DNA of 64,000 nucleotides from Psychrosphaera sp. F3M07 (GCF_018860345.1 NZ_JAHKPJ010000015.1:21403-85402); one strand, 5' to 3'. Counted from the first letter of the stretch, positions 1-6,445 are shown. Notes: generated by a model from the letters alone, not told the origin. Numbers and translations are program-made.

Positions 1-810
1 GAAATTCCAGATCCGGATGATTTGGGTTTACCACAAACGCTAAAAGACGTGATCATGACCAAACGTGGTTTAGTGTTATTTGTCGGTGGCACAGGAACCG
101 GTAAATCAACCAGCTTAGCTGCACTGTTAGGTTATCGTAATGAAAATTCAAAAGGTCATATATTAACGATTGAAGACCCAATTGAATTTGTCCATGAACA
201 CAGAAATTGCATTGTTACCCAAAGAGAAGTGGGATTAGATACCCCATCGTTTGACTCGGCATTAAAAACCTCATTACGCCAAGCTCCAGATGTTATATTA
301 ATTGGGGAAATACGCTCACAAGAAATAATGGAATATGCATTGTCTTTTGCTGAAACTGGCCATTTGTGTGTCGCTACATTACATGCAAATAATGCTAATC
401 AGGCCATTGATAGGATCATGCATTTAGTGCCAAAAGAACAACAAGATAAACTTAAATATGAATTAGCCCTTAACTTAAAAGCCATTGTTGCACAGCAATT
501 AATACCAACCGTTGATGGCAATGGGCGCGTAGCAGCAATTGAGATTTTATTATCCTCCCCTATGATAGCGGAGTTGATAAAAAGAGGTGATATTTCAGGA
601 ATTAAGGAAACCATGGCTAAGTCTAGAGAGTTAGGTATGCAAACCTTTGATTTGGCATTATATGATTTATATACCGCAGGCAAGATAAGTTATGACGATG
701 CGATACATCATGCTGATGCGCCAAATGATCTCAGATTAATGATTAAATTGGACTCTAAAGATAAAGCACCAAGTAGCTTGTTATCTGGAGTGACAGTTGA
801 TGGGTTGTAG
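1..810 (+). CDS. pilU: Type IV pilus retraction ATPase PilU, 3' part
   Basis: The reading frame is open from base 1, so the N-terminal ~100 residues lie outside the window. The visible part is the C-terminal RecA-like ATPase half of a PilT/PilU protein. It has a Walker A motif GGTGTGKS, an Asp box around LTIEDPIEF, a Walker B region PDVILIGEIR, and the His-box segment ATLHANNANQAIDR. The long C-terminal tail ending NDLRLMIKLDS is typical of PilU rather than PilT. PilU works with PilT at the cytoplasmic base of the type IV pilus to power retraction. PilT, which usually lies just upstream, is not in view. Family assignment is firm; PilU versus PilT rests on the C-terminal tail. Confidence 0.93.
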   Translation, partial: EIPDPDDLGLPQTLKDVIMTKRGLVLFVGGTGTGKSTSLAALLGYRNENSKGHILTIEDPIEFVHEHRNCIVTQREVGLDTPSFDSALKTSLRQAPDVILIGEIRSQEIMEYALSFAETGHLCVATLHANNANQAIDRIMHLVPKEQQDKLKYELALNLKAIVAQQLIPTVDGNGRVAAIEILLSSPMIAELIKRGDISGIKETMAKSRELGMQTFDLALYDLYTAGKISYDDAIHHADAPNDLRLMIKLDSKDKAPSSLLSGVTVDGL

Positions 811-820
811 TTTTTGGTAT

Positions 821-870
821 TTTACTCAAAGCTCATGACTCGTGGCTACAGCCTTTTCCCCCTCGGCGGC
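821..870 (+). repeat. Dispersed intergenic unit, copy 1
   Basis: This stretch starts with ACTCAAAGCTCATGACTCG, continues with GTGGCTACAGCC and ends near CCTCGGCG. It is repeated with small changes at 1063-1120, where the ACTCG step is expanded by one GACACTCG unit. The ACTCG core also resembles the heptamer arrays at 36836 and 45893. No coding content is visible. Confidence 0.7.
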
Positions 871-906
871 CATCAATAATACATCCCTCTATTGATGGCA
901 TCCCTT

Positions 907-1004
907 CATCCATGAAGTGGCAGGTTGTCAGTTCCCGACACAACCTAAGCGAGTACATCCATGAAGTGGCAGGTTGTCAGTTCCCGACACAACCTAAGCG
1001 AGTA
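907..1004 (+). repeat. Tandem 49-bp duplication
   Basis: Two identical 49-bp units (907-955 and 956-1004) follow each other, and a third partial unit, CATCCATG, starts at 1005. Each unit begins with CATCCATGAAGTGGCAGG and contains a short inverted repeat, GGTTGT/ACAACC, around a CAGTTCCCGAC loop, so each could fold into a small hairpin. Exact identity suggests a recent duplication. Confidence 0.85.
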
Positions 1005-1062
1005 CATCCATGTACTCGACAATATCTTTTTCATCAGACCCAAAGGCGTGCGGCTTTTTGTT

Positions 1063-1120
1063 TTTACTCAAAGCTCGTGACTCGACACTCGTGGCTACAG
1101 CCGTTTCGGCCCTCGGCGAG
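1063..1120 (+). repeat. Dispersed intergenic unit, copy 2
   Basis: Second copy of the unit at 821-870. It again reads ACTCAAAGCTCGTGACTCG, followed by ACACTCGTGGCTACAGCC and a CCTCGGCG end. It differs from copy 1 by an extra short ACTCG-type unit and a few substitutions. Confidence 0.65.
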
Positions 1121-1122
1121 TT

Positions 1123-1226
1123 ACCTTTTTCAACAGCCAAAAAAGGTAGGCGGCTTTTTATATTTTCAAAGATTAAAAGACTATTTCACCTTCGGCGACC
1201 ATACCTTTTTCAACAGCCAAAAAGGT
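1123..1226 (+). repeat. Paired stem-loop repeats
   Basis: Two copies of the same stem-loop occur at 1123-1147 and 1203-1226. ACCTTTTT and AAAAAGGT arms flank the loop CAACAGCC. A third copy, on the opposite strand, lies at about 35759-35785. It sits beside the second MITE-like copy, so the stem-loop and the MITE-like element appear to travel as neighbours. Either strand could act as a weak terminator. Confidence 0.6.
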
Positions 1227-1249
1227 AGGCCAAAAGGCCGCCCGTCACC

Positions 1250-1380
1250 AAATATCTAATTGTATTGAATATTAACTTTTATCATCAAATACGGAAAAAC
1301 ATTCGTCCCTGAATACTTTCCTCAATCGGGCATCCATGCCCTCTCGATTTGAGAAAAGTTATATTTAATACAGATATTTT
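1250..1380. mobile_element. MITE-like element, copy A
   Basis: A 131-bp element is bounded by imperfect terminal inverted repeats. The left end reads AAATATCTAATTGTATTGAA and the right end, in reverse complement, reads AAAATATCTGTATTAAATA. Each arm continues into ACTTTT-TCAAAT. The centre carries the palindrome GGGCATCCATGCCC. It has no coding capacity. A second copy in the opposite orientation lies at 35542-35721. Terminal inverted repeats, small size and two dispersed copies fit a non-autonomous miniature element; the parent transposase is not in the window. Confidence 0.65.
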
Positions 1381-1394
1381 AAAGTGGGACTTAT

Positions 1395-1428
1395 AAAGCA
1401 AAAGCAAAAGCAAAAGCAAAAGCAAAAA
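1395..1428 (+). repeat. Hexamer run AAAGCA
   Basis: About five and a half perfect copies of the hexamer AAAGCA. It lies in the gene-free region just after the MITE-like element. Looks like a simple-sequence tract prone to slippage. Confidence 0.85.
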
Positions 1429-1766
1429 CGAGATTAACAGTCCGTATTTTAATTTTAATATTTGCGAAAACTGACGCGATGCTTTTTTATTAATAACCCC
1501 TTCCTATTAAATAAATACTCAAGTCTCACTTTGTTTTTCAGTAACTAACTAAGTTATTAATTAAACAATGGAAAATAGCATTCATTTAGTTTTTAATAGG
1601 AAGTGAAAAAGTCGCGTTAAAGTCAGGCTCGTTTTGTTTTTGATTATTTAGCAATTTATGAAATAAATTTATTGAAAATAGCTAATAAAATCAATTGGTA
1701 ATGTCTGGCAGTAACATGAATTAATAAAGAATTGAGCAATTACATATACGAAATGCTCGATAATAA

Positions 1767-1774
1767 GCGTTAGC
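1767..1774 (+). other. Possible left-end recombination core (GCGTTAGC)
   Basis: GCGTTAGC lies 13 bases before the first cassette ORF, in the same position that GCGTTAT/G holds before each later cassette. It could be the R' core of an attI site or the right half of a decayed attC. A small GAGCA/TGCTC inverted repeat sits just before it. No matching R'' arm or integrase gene was found upstream, so the assignment is tentative. Confidence 0.35.
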
Positions 1775-1786
1775 AGTACAGGAAAT

Positions 1787-2083
1787 ATGGCACTAGATTT
1801 ACACATACTGGAAAATGGCCAACCAAAGGAATGGATTTACGCAATTGATTCTGAAAAATGGTCATTATTTAATGAAGCGTTCGAGATATTTAAAGCTAAA
1901 ACAGGCTTAGTCATAGATCAATATTCCGATACCAAATTCTCATCAGGGCTTCAAAATTTAATAGATATACTTAACTCTGTTGCTCCACAGTACGGTAAAA
2001 GTGCGGCTCTATTTTCAGAGTTTATCTCTGTTTTGGAGTCAGCTGAAAGCAATGGTAAAAACGTAATTTTTGTCGGCGACTAA
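1787..2083 (+). CDS. Integron cassette 1: hypothetical protein, 98 aa
   Basis: A small soluble-looking acidic protein, of which I do not recognise the family. The ATG follows AGGAAAT closely, giving a usable ribosome binding site. The gene ends a few bases before attC site 1 and fills the cassette, as expected for an integron cassette gene. The protein is mixed alpha/beta by eye, has no membrane segment and no signal peptide, and has a WSLFNEAFEIFKAKTG helix-like stretch. Function unknown. Confidence 0.6.
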   Translation: MALDLHILENGQPKEWIYAIDSEKWSLFNEAFEIFKAKTGLVIDQYSDTKFSSGLQNLIDILNSVAPQYGKSAALFSEFISVLESAESNGKNVIFVGD

Positions 2084-2090
2084 TGTACTG

Positions 2091-2186
2091 CTAACAAGTT
2101 ACTCAAAAGGACGCAAAACGCTTGGCTTGTGCTCCTTCGTCGCTAATTTTAGCCAAGCATTTATGCGCCCATTAGTAAGGCGTTAT
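2091..2186 (+). other. attC site 1
   Basis: Begins CTAACAAG and ends GCGTTAT. The inner arms GGACGCAAAACGCTTGGCT and AGCCAAGCATTTATGCGCC are nearly complementary, giving the long imperfect hairpin expected of an attC site. The GTT at the right end is the R' core where integrase would exchange strands. Its right half is nearly identical to the right half of attC site 10. Confidence 0.88.
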
Positions 2187-2430
2187 ATACCGCAACTAAT
2201 TCCAGTAAAAATAGCTACGTACCAAGGCGTTAAATCCCCTATTCCTTTCGTTGCATTCTTTTGGTCTGGGTGTTGTTGCAAGTACGGCTTTTCAAAGCAA
2301 ACAATTACGTAAGTTCAGTAATATCCACGTTCAGGTTTACGTTTGCGGTGGGTAAAGGTTGCTAGCTCTCTTAGCTTGCTAACTTCGGTAAAGGCTTGTA
2401 AATTAAGTTTAAAACCTTAGCCAGTTTATA
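2187..2430 (+). other. Integron cassette 2: no convincing gene
   Basis: The ~244-bp body between attC sites 1 and 2 has no ORF that starts inside the cassette and fills it, on either strand. The one longer frame runs in through attC site 1 and is not cassette-specific. The body contains an imperfect inverted repeat around GTTGCTAGC/GCTTGCTAAC near 2358-2385. It may be a non-coding cassette carrying a promoter or small RNA, or a decayed gene. Confidence 0.5.
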
Positions 2431-2530
2431 TAACAAGGCAATAAAGCATGGGACTGTTAAAGCTTGGCTCGGTTCCGCTTCGCTTCACATTATAGCCAAG
2501 CATTTATCAGCCTCTTATTAGGGGCGTTAT
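2431..2530 (+). other. attC site 2
   Basis: Begins TAACAAGG and ends GCGTTAT. The central arms are AGCTTGGCT and AGCCAAGCA, and the outer arms are GGGACTG and CAGCCTC. It separates the non-coding cassette 2 from cassette 3. Confidence 0.87.
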
Positions 2531-2565
2531 ATTGCAAAGCAGTTTTGTGAAAGGAATCGAGTTAA

Positions 2566-2817
2566 GTGATCTATCTAGCCTATTTTTTTTGGTTCATTAT
2601 GCTTTCATTTGCCATTCCAAATATTTGGTCTGGTTTAGCTGCAATCAGTTTTTTAGCGTGTGTTGTAGCCGTAATTAATTACTCCATTAAAAGTTATAAA
2701 ATCTACCGTAATGGTTACGACTCAATAATTGGTAAATGGTTGGTATATTCATATTCGCCTTTGGTCATCGTTTCTATGGGAGGAATTATGTTTTATTATG
2801 GTGTAGTTGCAATATAA
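2566..2817 (+). CDS. Integron cassette 3: small membrane protein, 83 aa
   Basis: Starts at GTG with AAGGA about ten bases upstream. Three hydrophobic segments are visible: residues 2-20, 25-40 and 62-82. Short basic and polar loops (KSYKIYRNGYDSIIGK) separate the second and third. This fits a small inner-membrane protein. The stop codon TAA is the first base triplet of attC site 3, a common arrangement in cassettes. I recognise no family and do not assign a function. Confidence 0.6.
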   Translation: MIYLAYFFWFIMLSFAIPNIWSGLAAISFLACVVAVINYSIKSYKIYRNGYDSIIGKWLVYSYSPLVIVSMGGIMFYYGVVAI

Positions 2818-2907
2818 CAAGCTAATAAATAAGGACAAAAAACAGTTGGCTGTTTTCGTTCCTCAACATTTTAGCCAACAATTTTTTGCCCATTATTAGG
2901 GCGTTAT
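2815..2907 (+). other. attC site 3
   Basis: A 93-bp site from TAACAAGC to GCGTTAT. The arms GGACAAAAAACAGTTGGCT and AGCCAACAATTTTTTGCCC pair well around a short loop. It differs from attC site 5 at a single base. The stop codon of the cassette 3 gene lies in its first triplet. Confidence 0.9.
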
Positions 2908-2939
2908 ATACCCTAAACCAACTACAGAGTTTTGTTTCA

Positions 2940-3215
2940 ATGCAAGGTGAATTAAAATATAAGAGTTACCTTAAGCAATTCTTTCTTAATTTGTTTTTTG
3001 GTCCATTAGGTCTGTTTTATTCTAGTAAACTACTCGGCATTGTATTTTCGATCACAATTATTCCAACAATAGGTGCGTTTGGATTTGGCCTTATAATTGG
3101 TTGGCCAATATCAATTCTAGTTGGAATAATGTCAGTTGCTGATTATAACCGTAATATACTTTCATATTCGCTAAGAAGAGAAAGAATAAAGTCGAAATAC
3201 GCATCGGGTAAATAA
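2940..3215 (+). CDS. Integron cassette 4: small membrane protein, 91 aa
   Basis: The ATG at 2940 lies 33 bases after the attC core and is preferred over an in-frame start inside attC site 3. The protein has a basic N-terminus (MQGELKYKSYLKQ) and two or three hydrophobic segments (about residues 13-26, 30-50 and 51-64), which carry several glycines (FFGPLGLFY, FGLIIGW). It ends in a basic tail, RREERIKSK-like. It resembles small membrane proteins common in cassette arrays; no function can be given. The stop codon is the first triplet of attC site 4. Confidence 0.55.
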   Translation: MQGELKYKSYLKQFFLNLFFGPLGLFYSSKLLGIVFSITIIPTIGAFGFGLIIGWPISILVGIMSVADYNRNILSYSLRRERIKSKYASGK

Positions 3216-3308
3216 CAAGTCAATTAAGTCGGACGCCTTACGCTTGGCTGGTGTTCGTTCCTCACAAAGTATAGCCAAGCATAATTCGGCCTCTTATTGA
3301 GGCGTTAT
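3213..3308 (+). other. attC site 4
   Basis: Begins TAACAAGTC and ends GCGTTAT. The arms GACGCCTTACGCTTGGCT and AGCCAAGCATAATTCGGC form the imperfect stem. Its core is followed at once by the RelA/SpoT cassette. Confidence 0.88.
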
Positions 3309-3326
3309 GTTTTAAAGGATTATCCA

Positions 3327-4436
3327 TTGGCAAATCAAGCATACGAAAACCAAAAAGTTACACTTATTTATTCAAAAAAATCTATCGATAAGGCAGCTAG
3401 AAGTATTCGTCATGGTTGCGAAGGTGAAGTTCGAGATGATGCTATAAATAAAATTCAAAACTTTCGTGAATTACACATGTATCCGCTAATGTTAATCAAA
3501 AACCATCTAGCGAGAACTGCAAAAAAAATAAATAAGGATATTGTTATCGCAAGACGATTAAAGCGTCTACCTACAATAATTAATAAACTTGAGAGGCCAA
3601 CACTTGATGGGACTCAAGGTAATGCTATTAAACTCACTAGGATGCAGGATATTGGAGGATGCAGAGCGATTGTAAAAAATTTAAGTGAACTTACTGCTCT
3701 TCAACTTAGACTTGAGAAAAGTAAATCAGTCCATAAAGTTATTCATAAATCTAATTATCTCACTCCAAAAGAAAGTGGTTATGGTGGAGTTCATTTAGTT
3801 TATAGTTGTTTTGATGAAGATGATACTGGGAATAATTGGAAAAAAACTAAGATAGAAGTTCAACTTAGGACTAAGTTGCAGCATGCTTGGGCTACTAGTC
3901 TTGAGATAATTGATACTTTAGAAAAAATCGAATTAAAAACAAGTATAACTGGGCATGAAAAGTGGAGGCATTTTTTTAAGGTTTCAGGAAGGCTTGTCGC
4001 TCATGATGAATCAGCTTGTATCTTAAATGATCAAGAACTAGTTGAAGCTAAAAAGGAGCTGAAAACTCTAGAGGCTGAATTAGAAGTCACAGGTAAGCTT
4101 GCTCATTTTTCTTTTGCTATAAAAGCAGCAACAAACTCTTCAAAAAAATTATCTTACAGTAAAAATATAGGTATGTGTTTAGTAATACTGAGAAAAGACG
4201 AATTGTTTGACCCAAAGCATACAAGTATTAACGATCTAAAGTTTGAGACTAAACAGTTTAAAAATAGTGACACTAAAATTGCCTTGAGTGAGTTAAATGA
4301 AAGTGAAAAAGATGAAGATATTTCACTATCAGTTCTGTTAGCAACAACAGATGCTAGAACATTGAAGAAAGCTTATCCAAACTACTTTGGTGACACATTC
4401 GACTTCCGAAGCTTCATAAGAAAGCACATTGAGTAA
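3327..4436 (+). CDS. Integron cassette 5: RelA/SpoT-type nucleotide pyrophosphokinase domain protein
   Basis: Seen: a 369-residue protein whose N-terminal half carries the RelA/SpoT synthetase signatures. These are a basic helix VIARRLKRLPTIINKLER, TRMQDIGGCRAIV with Asp108, the substrate loop ESGYGGVHLVY with Tyr152, and KIEVQLRTKLQHAWAT with the catalytic-type Glu177. There is no N-terminal HD hydrolase domain and no TGS/ACT tail. Known: such stand-alone domains make (p)ppGpp or, in toxic variants, pyrophosphorylate adenine nucleotides or tRNA. The C-terminal ~165 residues are unfamiliar and may be regulatory. Start: TTG at 3327 has AAAGGA seven bases upstream; the in-frame TTG at 3297 lies inside attC site 4. 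No antitoxin-like ORF shares the cassette. A stress, toxin or phage-defence role is inference. Confidence 0.85.
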   Translation: MANQAYENQKVTLIYSKKSIDKAARSIRHGCEGEVRDDAINKIQNFRELHMYPLMLIKNHLARTAKKINKDIVIARRLKRLPTIINKLERPTLDGTQGNAIKLTRMQDIGGCRAIVKNLSELTALQLRLEKSKSVHKVIHKSNYLTPKESGYGGVHLVYSCFDEDDTGNNWKKTKIEVQLRTKLQHAWATSLEIIDTLEKIELKTSITGHEKWRHFFKVSGRLVAHDESACILNDQELVEAKKELKTLEAELEVTGKLAHFSFAIKAATNSSKKLSYSKNIGMCLVILRKDELFDPKHTSINDLKFETKQFKNSDTKIALSELNESEKDEDISLSVLLATTDARTLKKAYPNYFGDTFDFRSFIRKHIE

Positions 4437-4452
4437 AGAGTTGCTTAAAACA

Positions 4453-4545
4453 TAACAAGCTAATTAATAAGGACAAAAAACAGTTGGCTGTTTTCGTTCC
4501 TCAACATTTTAGCCAACAATTTTTTGCCCATTATTAGGGCGTTAT
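4453..4545 (+). other. attC site 5
   Basis: A 93-bp site from TAACAAGC to GCGTTAT. It is identical to attC site 3 except for one base near the left end (CTAATTAATA against CTAATAAATA). It closes the RelA/SpoT cassette, starting 16 bases after its stop codon. Confidence 0.9.
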
Positions 4546-4957
4546 GCGTAAAGGACGATCGTTGAAGCATTTAGTTATCGCTACAGCCAAAACACTTTTA
4601 GTCGTTTTTGTTGTCTGCTTTGTATTAACCTTTGTTGATTCTTATGGCGGTGACTTTGATCACTGGCTAATAACCTTATCCATTTCCGTGGTTACAACCT
4701 TTGTTGTAGGTATAACTATGCTTGTGTGGGGGATTCCAACACATATTTATATGCGCTGTAAAAATCTAAAATCATGGACATATTACTTACTATCAGGATT
4801 TGTCCCTGGTATTGTTTTTGTTTATGTTTTTAAGCCGTTTGGCCATGAAGCGCCATATGATTTATTTTTACAAGCAATGCAATGTGGTGCAATTGGTAGT
4901 TTTATAGCTGTTGTGTTTTGGCTATCGTATTATAAATTACGCATAACAAGTCGTTAA
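4544..4957 (+). CDS. Integron cassette 6: four-segment membrane protein, 137 aa
   Basis: Four hydrophobic segments are visible, at about residues 10-31, 41-64, 78-97 and 110-130. They are separated by short charged loops (DSYGGDFDH, MRCKNLKSW, KPFGHEAPYD). The ATG at 4544 lies in the attC core GTTATG with AGGG just upstream. TTG at 4562, with AAGGA six bases upstream, is a real alternative and would shorten the protein by six residues. The stop codon lies inside attC site 6. Likely an inner-membrane protein; family not recognised. Confidence 0.6.
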   Translation: MRKGRSLKHLVIATAKTLLVVFVVCFVLTFVDSYGGDFDHWLITLSISVVTTFVVGITMLVWGIPTHIYMRCKNLKSWTYYLLSGFVPGIVFVYVFKPFGHEAPYDLFLQAMQCGAIGSFIAVVFWLSYYKLRITSR

Positions 4958-5039
4958 AGCAGGACAAATAACAGTTGGCTTTTGCTCCTGCGTCGCTTAT
5001 TTTAGCCAACATATTATTTGCCTCTTAACGAAGCGTTAG
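4944..5039 (+). other. attC site 6
   Basis: Begins TAACAAGTC and ends GCGTTAG. The arms GGACAAATAACAGTTGGCT and AGCCAACATATTATTTGCC are complementary with bulges. The cassette 6 gene reads 14 bases into this site before stopping. Confidence 0.89.
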
Positions 5040-5056
5040 GTGGAAAGAGACTCCGA

Positions 5057-5458
5057 ATGAAACGTGTACTATTTATTGTTCTTTTTTTATTGCCGCTCAA
5101 GTCCTACGCGGTAAATGATTTTGAATGCACTGTGAAAGAGGTGTATAAACTGAACGATGCAGGCTTACTTACTCCAGGTAAGGGGTTTGTTACACCTGAA
5201 GTAGGAAGCAAGTTTGTAGTAAACCGACAGTCTGGGAAAATTACGGGCAAAAAAATTACAAATACTATGTCTGGCTATATGCCCACAGTCTATAGTCATC
5301 AACCTTCGGAAAATTCATATTCAGCTTTAACGATTTATAAACCTAATTATACAATCGACCTCCTTCAAATTCAGGAGCATGTCGAGCAAAAATTAAAGCC
5401 TTTTATTTATAAGGGCGCTTTCGGCGAGGTCGTAACTGGTCTATGCACAATTTACTAA
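5057..5458 (+). CDS. Integron cassette 7: secreted protein, 133 aa
   Basis: The ATG at 5057 opens a clear Sec signal peptide (MKRVLFIVLFLLPLKSYA, cleavage likely after the Ala). The mature protein, about 115 residues, has two cysteines (ECTV and GLCTIY) that could form a disulfide. The product is therefore probably periplasmic or exported. GGAAAGAGA upstream could serve as a ribosome binding site. I do not recognise the domain. It is the only cassette in the array with a signal peptide. Confidence 0.65.
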   Translation: MKRVLFIVLFLLPLKSYAVNDFECTVKEVYKLNDAGLLTPGKGFVTPEVGSKFVVNRQSGKITGKKITNTMSGYMPTVYSHQPSENSYSALTIYKPNYTIDLLQIQEHVEQKLKPFIYKGAFGEVVTGLCTIY

Positions 5459-5468
5459 CTCAATCACC

Positions 5469-5578
5469 TAACAAGGTTGTCATAGAGACATTTTTTGCTT
5501 CGCTCCGTTTTGGGGGGGATTCGCCACTTTACCCCAAAACTACACTACACAAAAAAATGCCCCATACAACGGCGTTAT
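5469..5578 (+). other. attC site 7 (divergent type)
   Basis: Begins TAACAAGG and ends GCGTTAT, 110 bp. It does not share the GTTGGCT/AGCCAAC centre of its neighbours. Instead it has the arms CGTTTTGGGG and CCCCAAAAC around GGGATTCGCCACTTTA. Outer arms ACATTTTTTGC and AAAAAAATGCC also pair. The different stem suggests this cassette came from another lineage. Confidence 0.83.
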
Positions 5579-5595
5579 ATTTACAAAGGAAGTCA

Positions 5596-5877
5596 ATGCT
5601 AGTTCTTCAACTCAAGGCTAAATATCAAGGAAATGATGGCGCATATAAACAAGACGAGTCATATCCTGTTCTCGCTATTACAAAAAGTGACGATATTGAT
5701 GTTGCCACTGAATGTGCTAGTGATTTAATGTCAGAAAATGGTTGGGGAGATTTTGATTTCTTGCGATATGGAACAATAAAGGGTTCAAACGATGCACCTA
5801 AATCTTTTGGTGAGCCTAAAGAGTGGCAACAGACACTTGATGAGAATGGTGCAATTTATATCGTCTATACAACGTAA
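5596..5877 (+). CDS. Integron cassette 8: hypothetical protein, 93 aa
   Basis: The ATG at 5596 has a good ribosome binding site, AAAGGA, five bases upstream. A longer in-frame start would lie before attC site 7 and is not credible. The product is an acidic soluble protein with repeated short beta-like stretches (YPVLAITKSDD, DFDFLRYGTIKG, GAIYIVYTT). No signal peptide or membrane segment is seen. Family not recognised. It ends three bases before the weakened attC site 8. Confidence 0.62.
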   Translation: MLVLQLKAKYQGNDGAYKQDESYPVLAITKSDDIDVATECASDLMSENGWGDFDFLRYGTIKGSNDAPKSFGEPKEWQQTLDENGAIYIVYTT

Positions 5878-5880
5878 ACA

Positions 5881-5974
5881 TACAAGCTGTTAAAGCGGGA
5901 CAAATTACAGTTGGCTGGTTCCGCTTCGATTCACATTTTAGCCAACTACAATTTGCCCCTTAACAGGGCGTTAT
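5881..5974 (+). other. attC site 8 with altered left core
   Basis: The stem arms GGACAAATTACAGTTGGCT and AGCCAACTACAATTTGCCC are intact and the right end GCGTTAT is normal. The left end reads TACAAGC where the other sites have TAACAAGC, so one A of the AAC core is missing. This would disturb the R'' pairing. Confidence 0.82.
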
Positions 5975-6000
5975 AAACCAAATAGAGGCTCTGCAAATAA

Positions 6001-6330
6001 ATGGAATTATCTGAAGAACGTAAAAGAGAAGTAAGAGCCAATTTAAGTGGTTCAACTGTTGAAGAAGAGCGTAACCTTTTGAAGTTAGGTGCTTACGAAG
6101 ATACGCCAGAAATAAAAGAGATTGTGGAAAGCTGGGTTCTCACACACGAAAAAATGTCAGACATCGAAAGGAAAGACGAAACGTTGGCACTGTTAAGAGA
6201 AACCAGTAAATTAGCACAAGAAGCAAATGATATTTCGTCAAAAGCTAACACCAGATCGTTGATAGCCCTGACCGTTTCAACTGTTATGTTGCTTATTTCT
6301 GCTCTTACGTATTTAAAGAGTCTGAGTTAA
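6001..6330 (+). CDS. Integron cassette 9: tail-anchored hypothetical protein, 109 aa
   Basis: A highly charged helical protein. The first ~80 residues are rich in Glu, Lys and Arg (MELSEERKREVRANL, ERKDETLALLRETSKLAQ) and likely form helices or a coiled coil. One hydrophobic segment, RSLIALTVSTVMLLISALTY, sits at the C-terminus, so the protein could be tail-anchored in the inner membrane. The upstream TAGAGG is 12 bases away and makes a weak ribosome binding site. No family recognised. Confidence 0.6.
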   Translation: MELSEERKREVRANLSGSTVEEERNLLKLGAYEDTPEIKEIVESWVLTHEKMSDIERKDETLALLRETSKLAQEANDISSKANTRSLIALTVSTVMLLISALTYLKSLS

Positions 6331-6337
6331 TGGTTTA

Positions 6338-6445
6338 TAACAAGTTGCTCAAGTTCGTTCGTAAACTCACTGGGACAATTAACAGTTGGTTTGGCGCTTC
6401 GCGCAAGTATAGCCAACAGCCAATTGCCCCTTAGCAAAGCGTTAT
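6338..6445 (+). other. attC site 9
   Basis: Begins TAACAAGTT and ends GCGTTAT, 108 bp. The arms GGACAATTAACAGTTGG and CCAACAGCCAATTGCCC pair. The outer left part is about 15 bases longer than in the neighbours because of an extra AAGTTCGTTCGTAAACTC stretch. Confidence 0.86.

Larger units (their letters stand above)
811..1786. other. Gene-free, repeat-rich intergenic region
   Basis: About 975 bases lie between pilU and the first cassette gene without a credible gene. The ORFs here run through repeats and have no recognisable protein content. The stretch holds a duplicated 50-58 bp unit (821-870, 1063-1120), a 49-bp tandem duplication (907-1004), two copies of a stem-loop (1123-1147, 1203-1226), a MITE-like element (1250-1380), a hexamer run (1395-1428) and then roughly 340 bases of plain AT-rich DNA before the cassette array. 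No integrase gene or clear attI could be identified. Confidence 0.8.

Noticed and set aside
912..1259. ORF of 115 codons in the repeat region after pilU
   Set aside because: It is made of the 49-bp tandem units and stem-loop repeats, with no protein-like composition or ribosome binding site.
1671..1710. Cassette promoter (Pc) upstream of the first cassette
   Set aside because: TTGAAA is present near 1671 but no acceptable -10 box lies at the correct distance.
2070..2312. ORF of 80 codons crossing attC site 1
   Set aside because: It starts in the previous cassette's gene and runs through the attC site, so it does not belong to one cassette.
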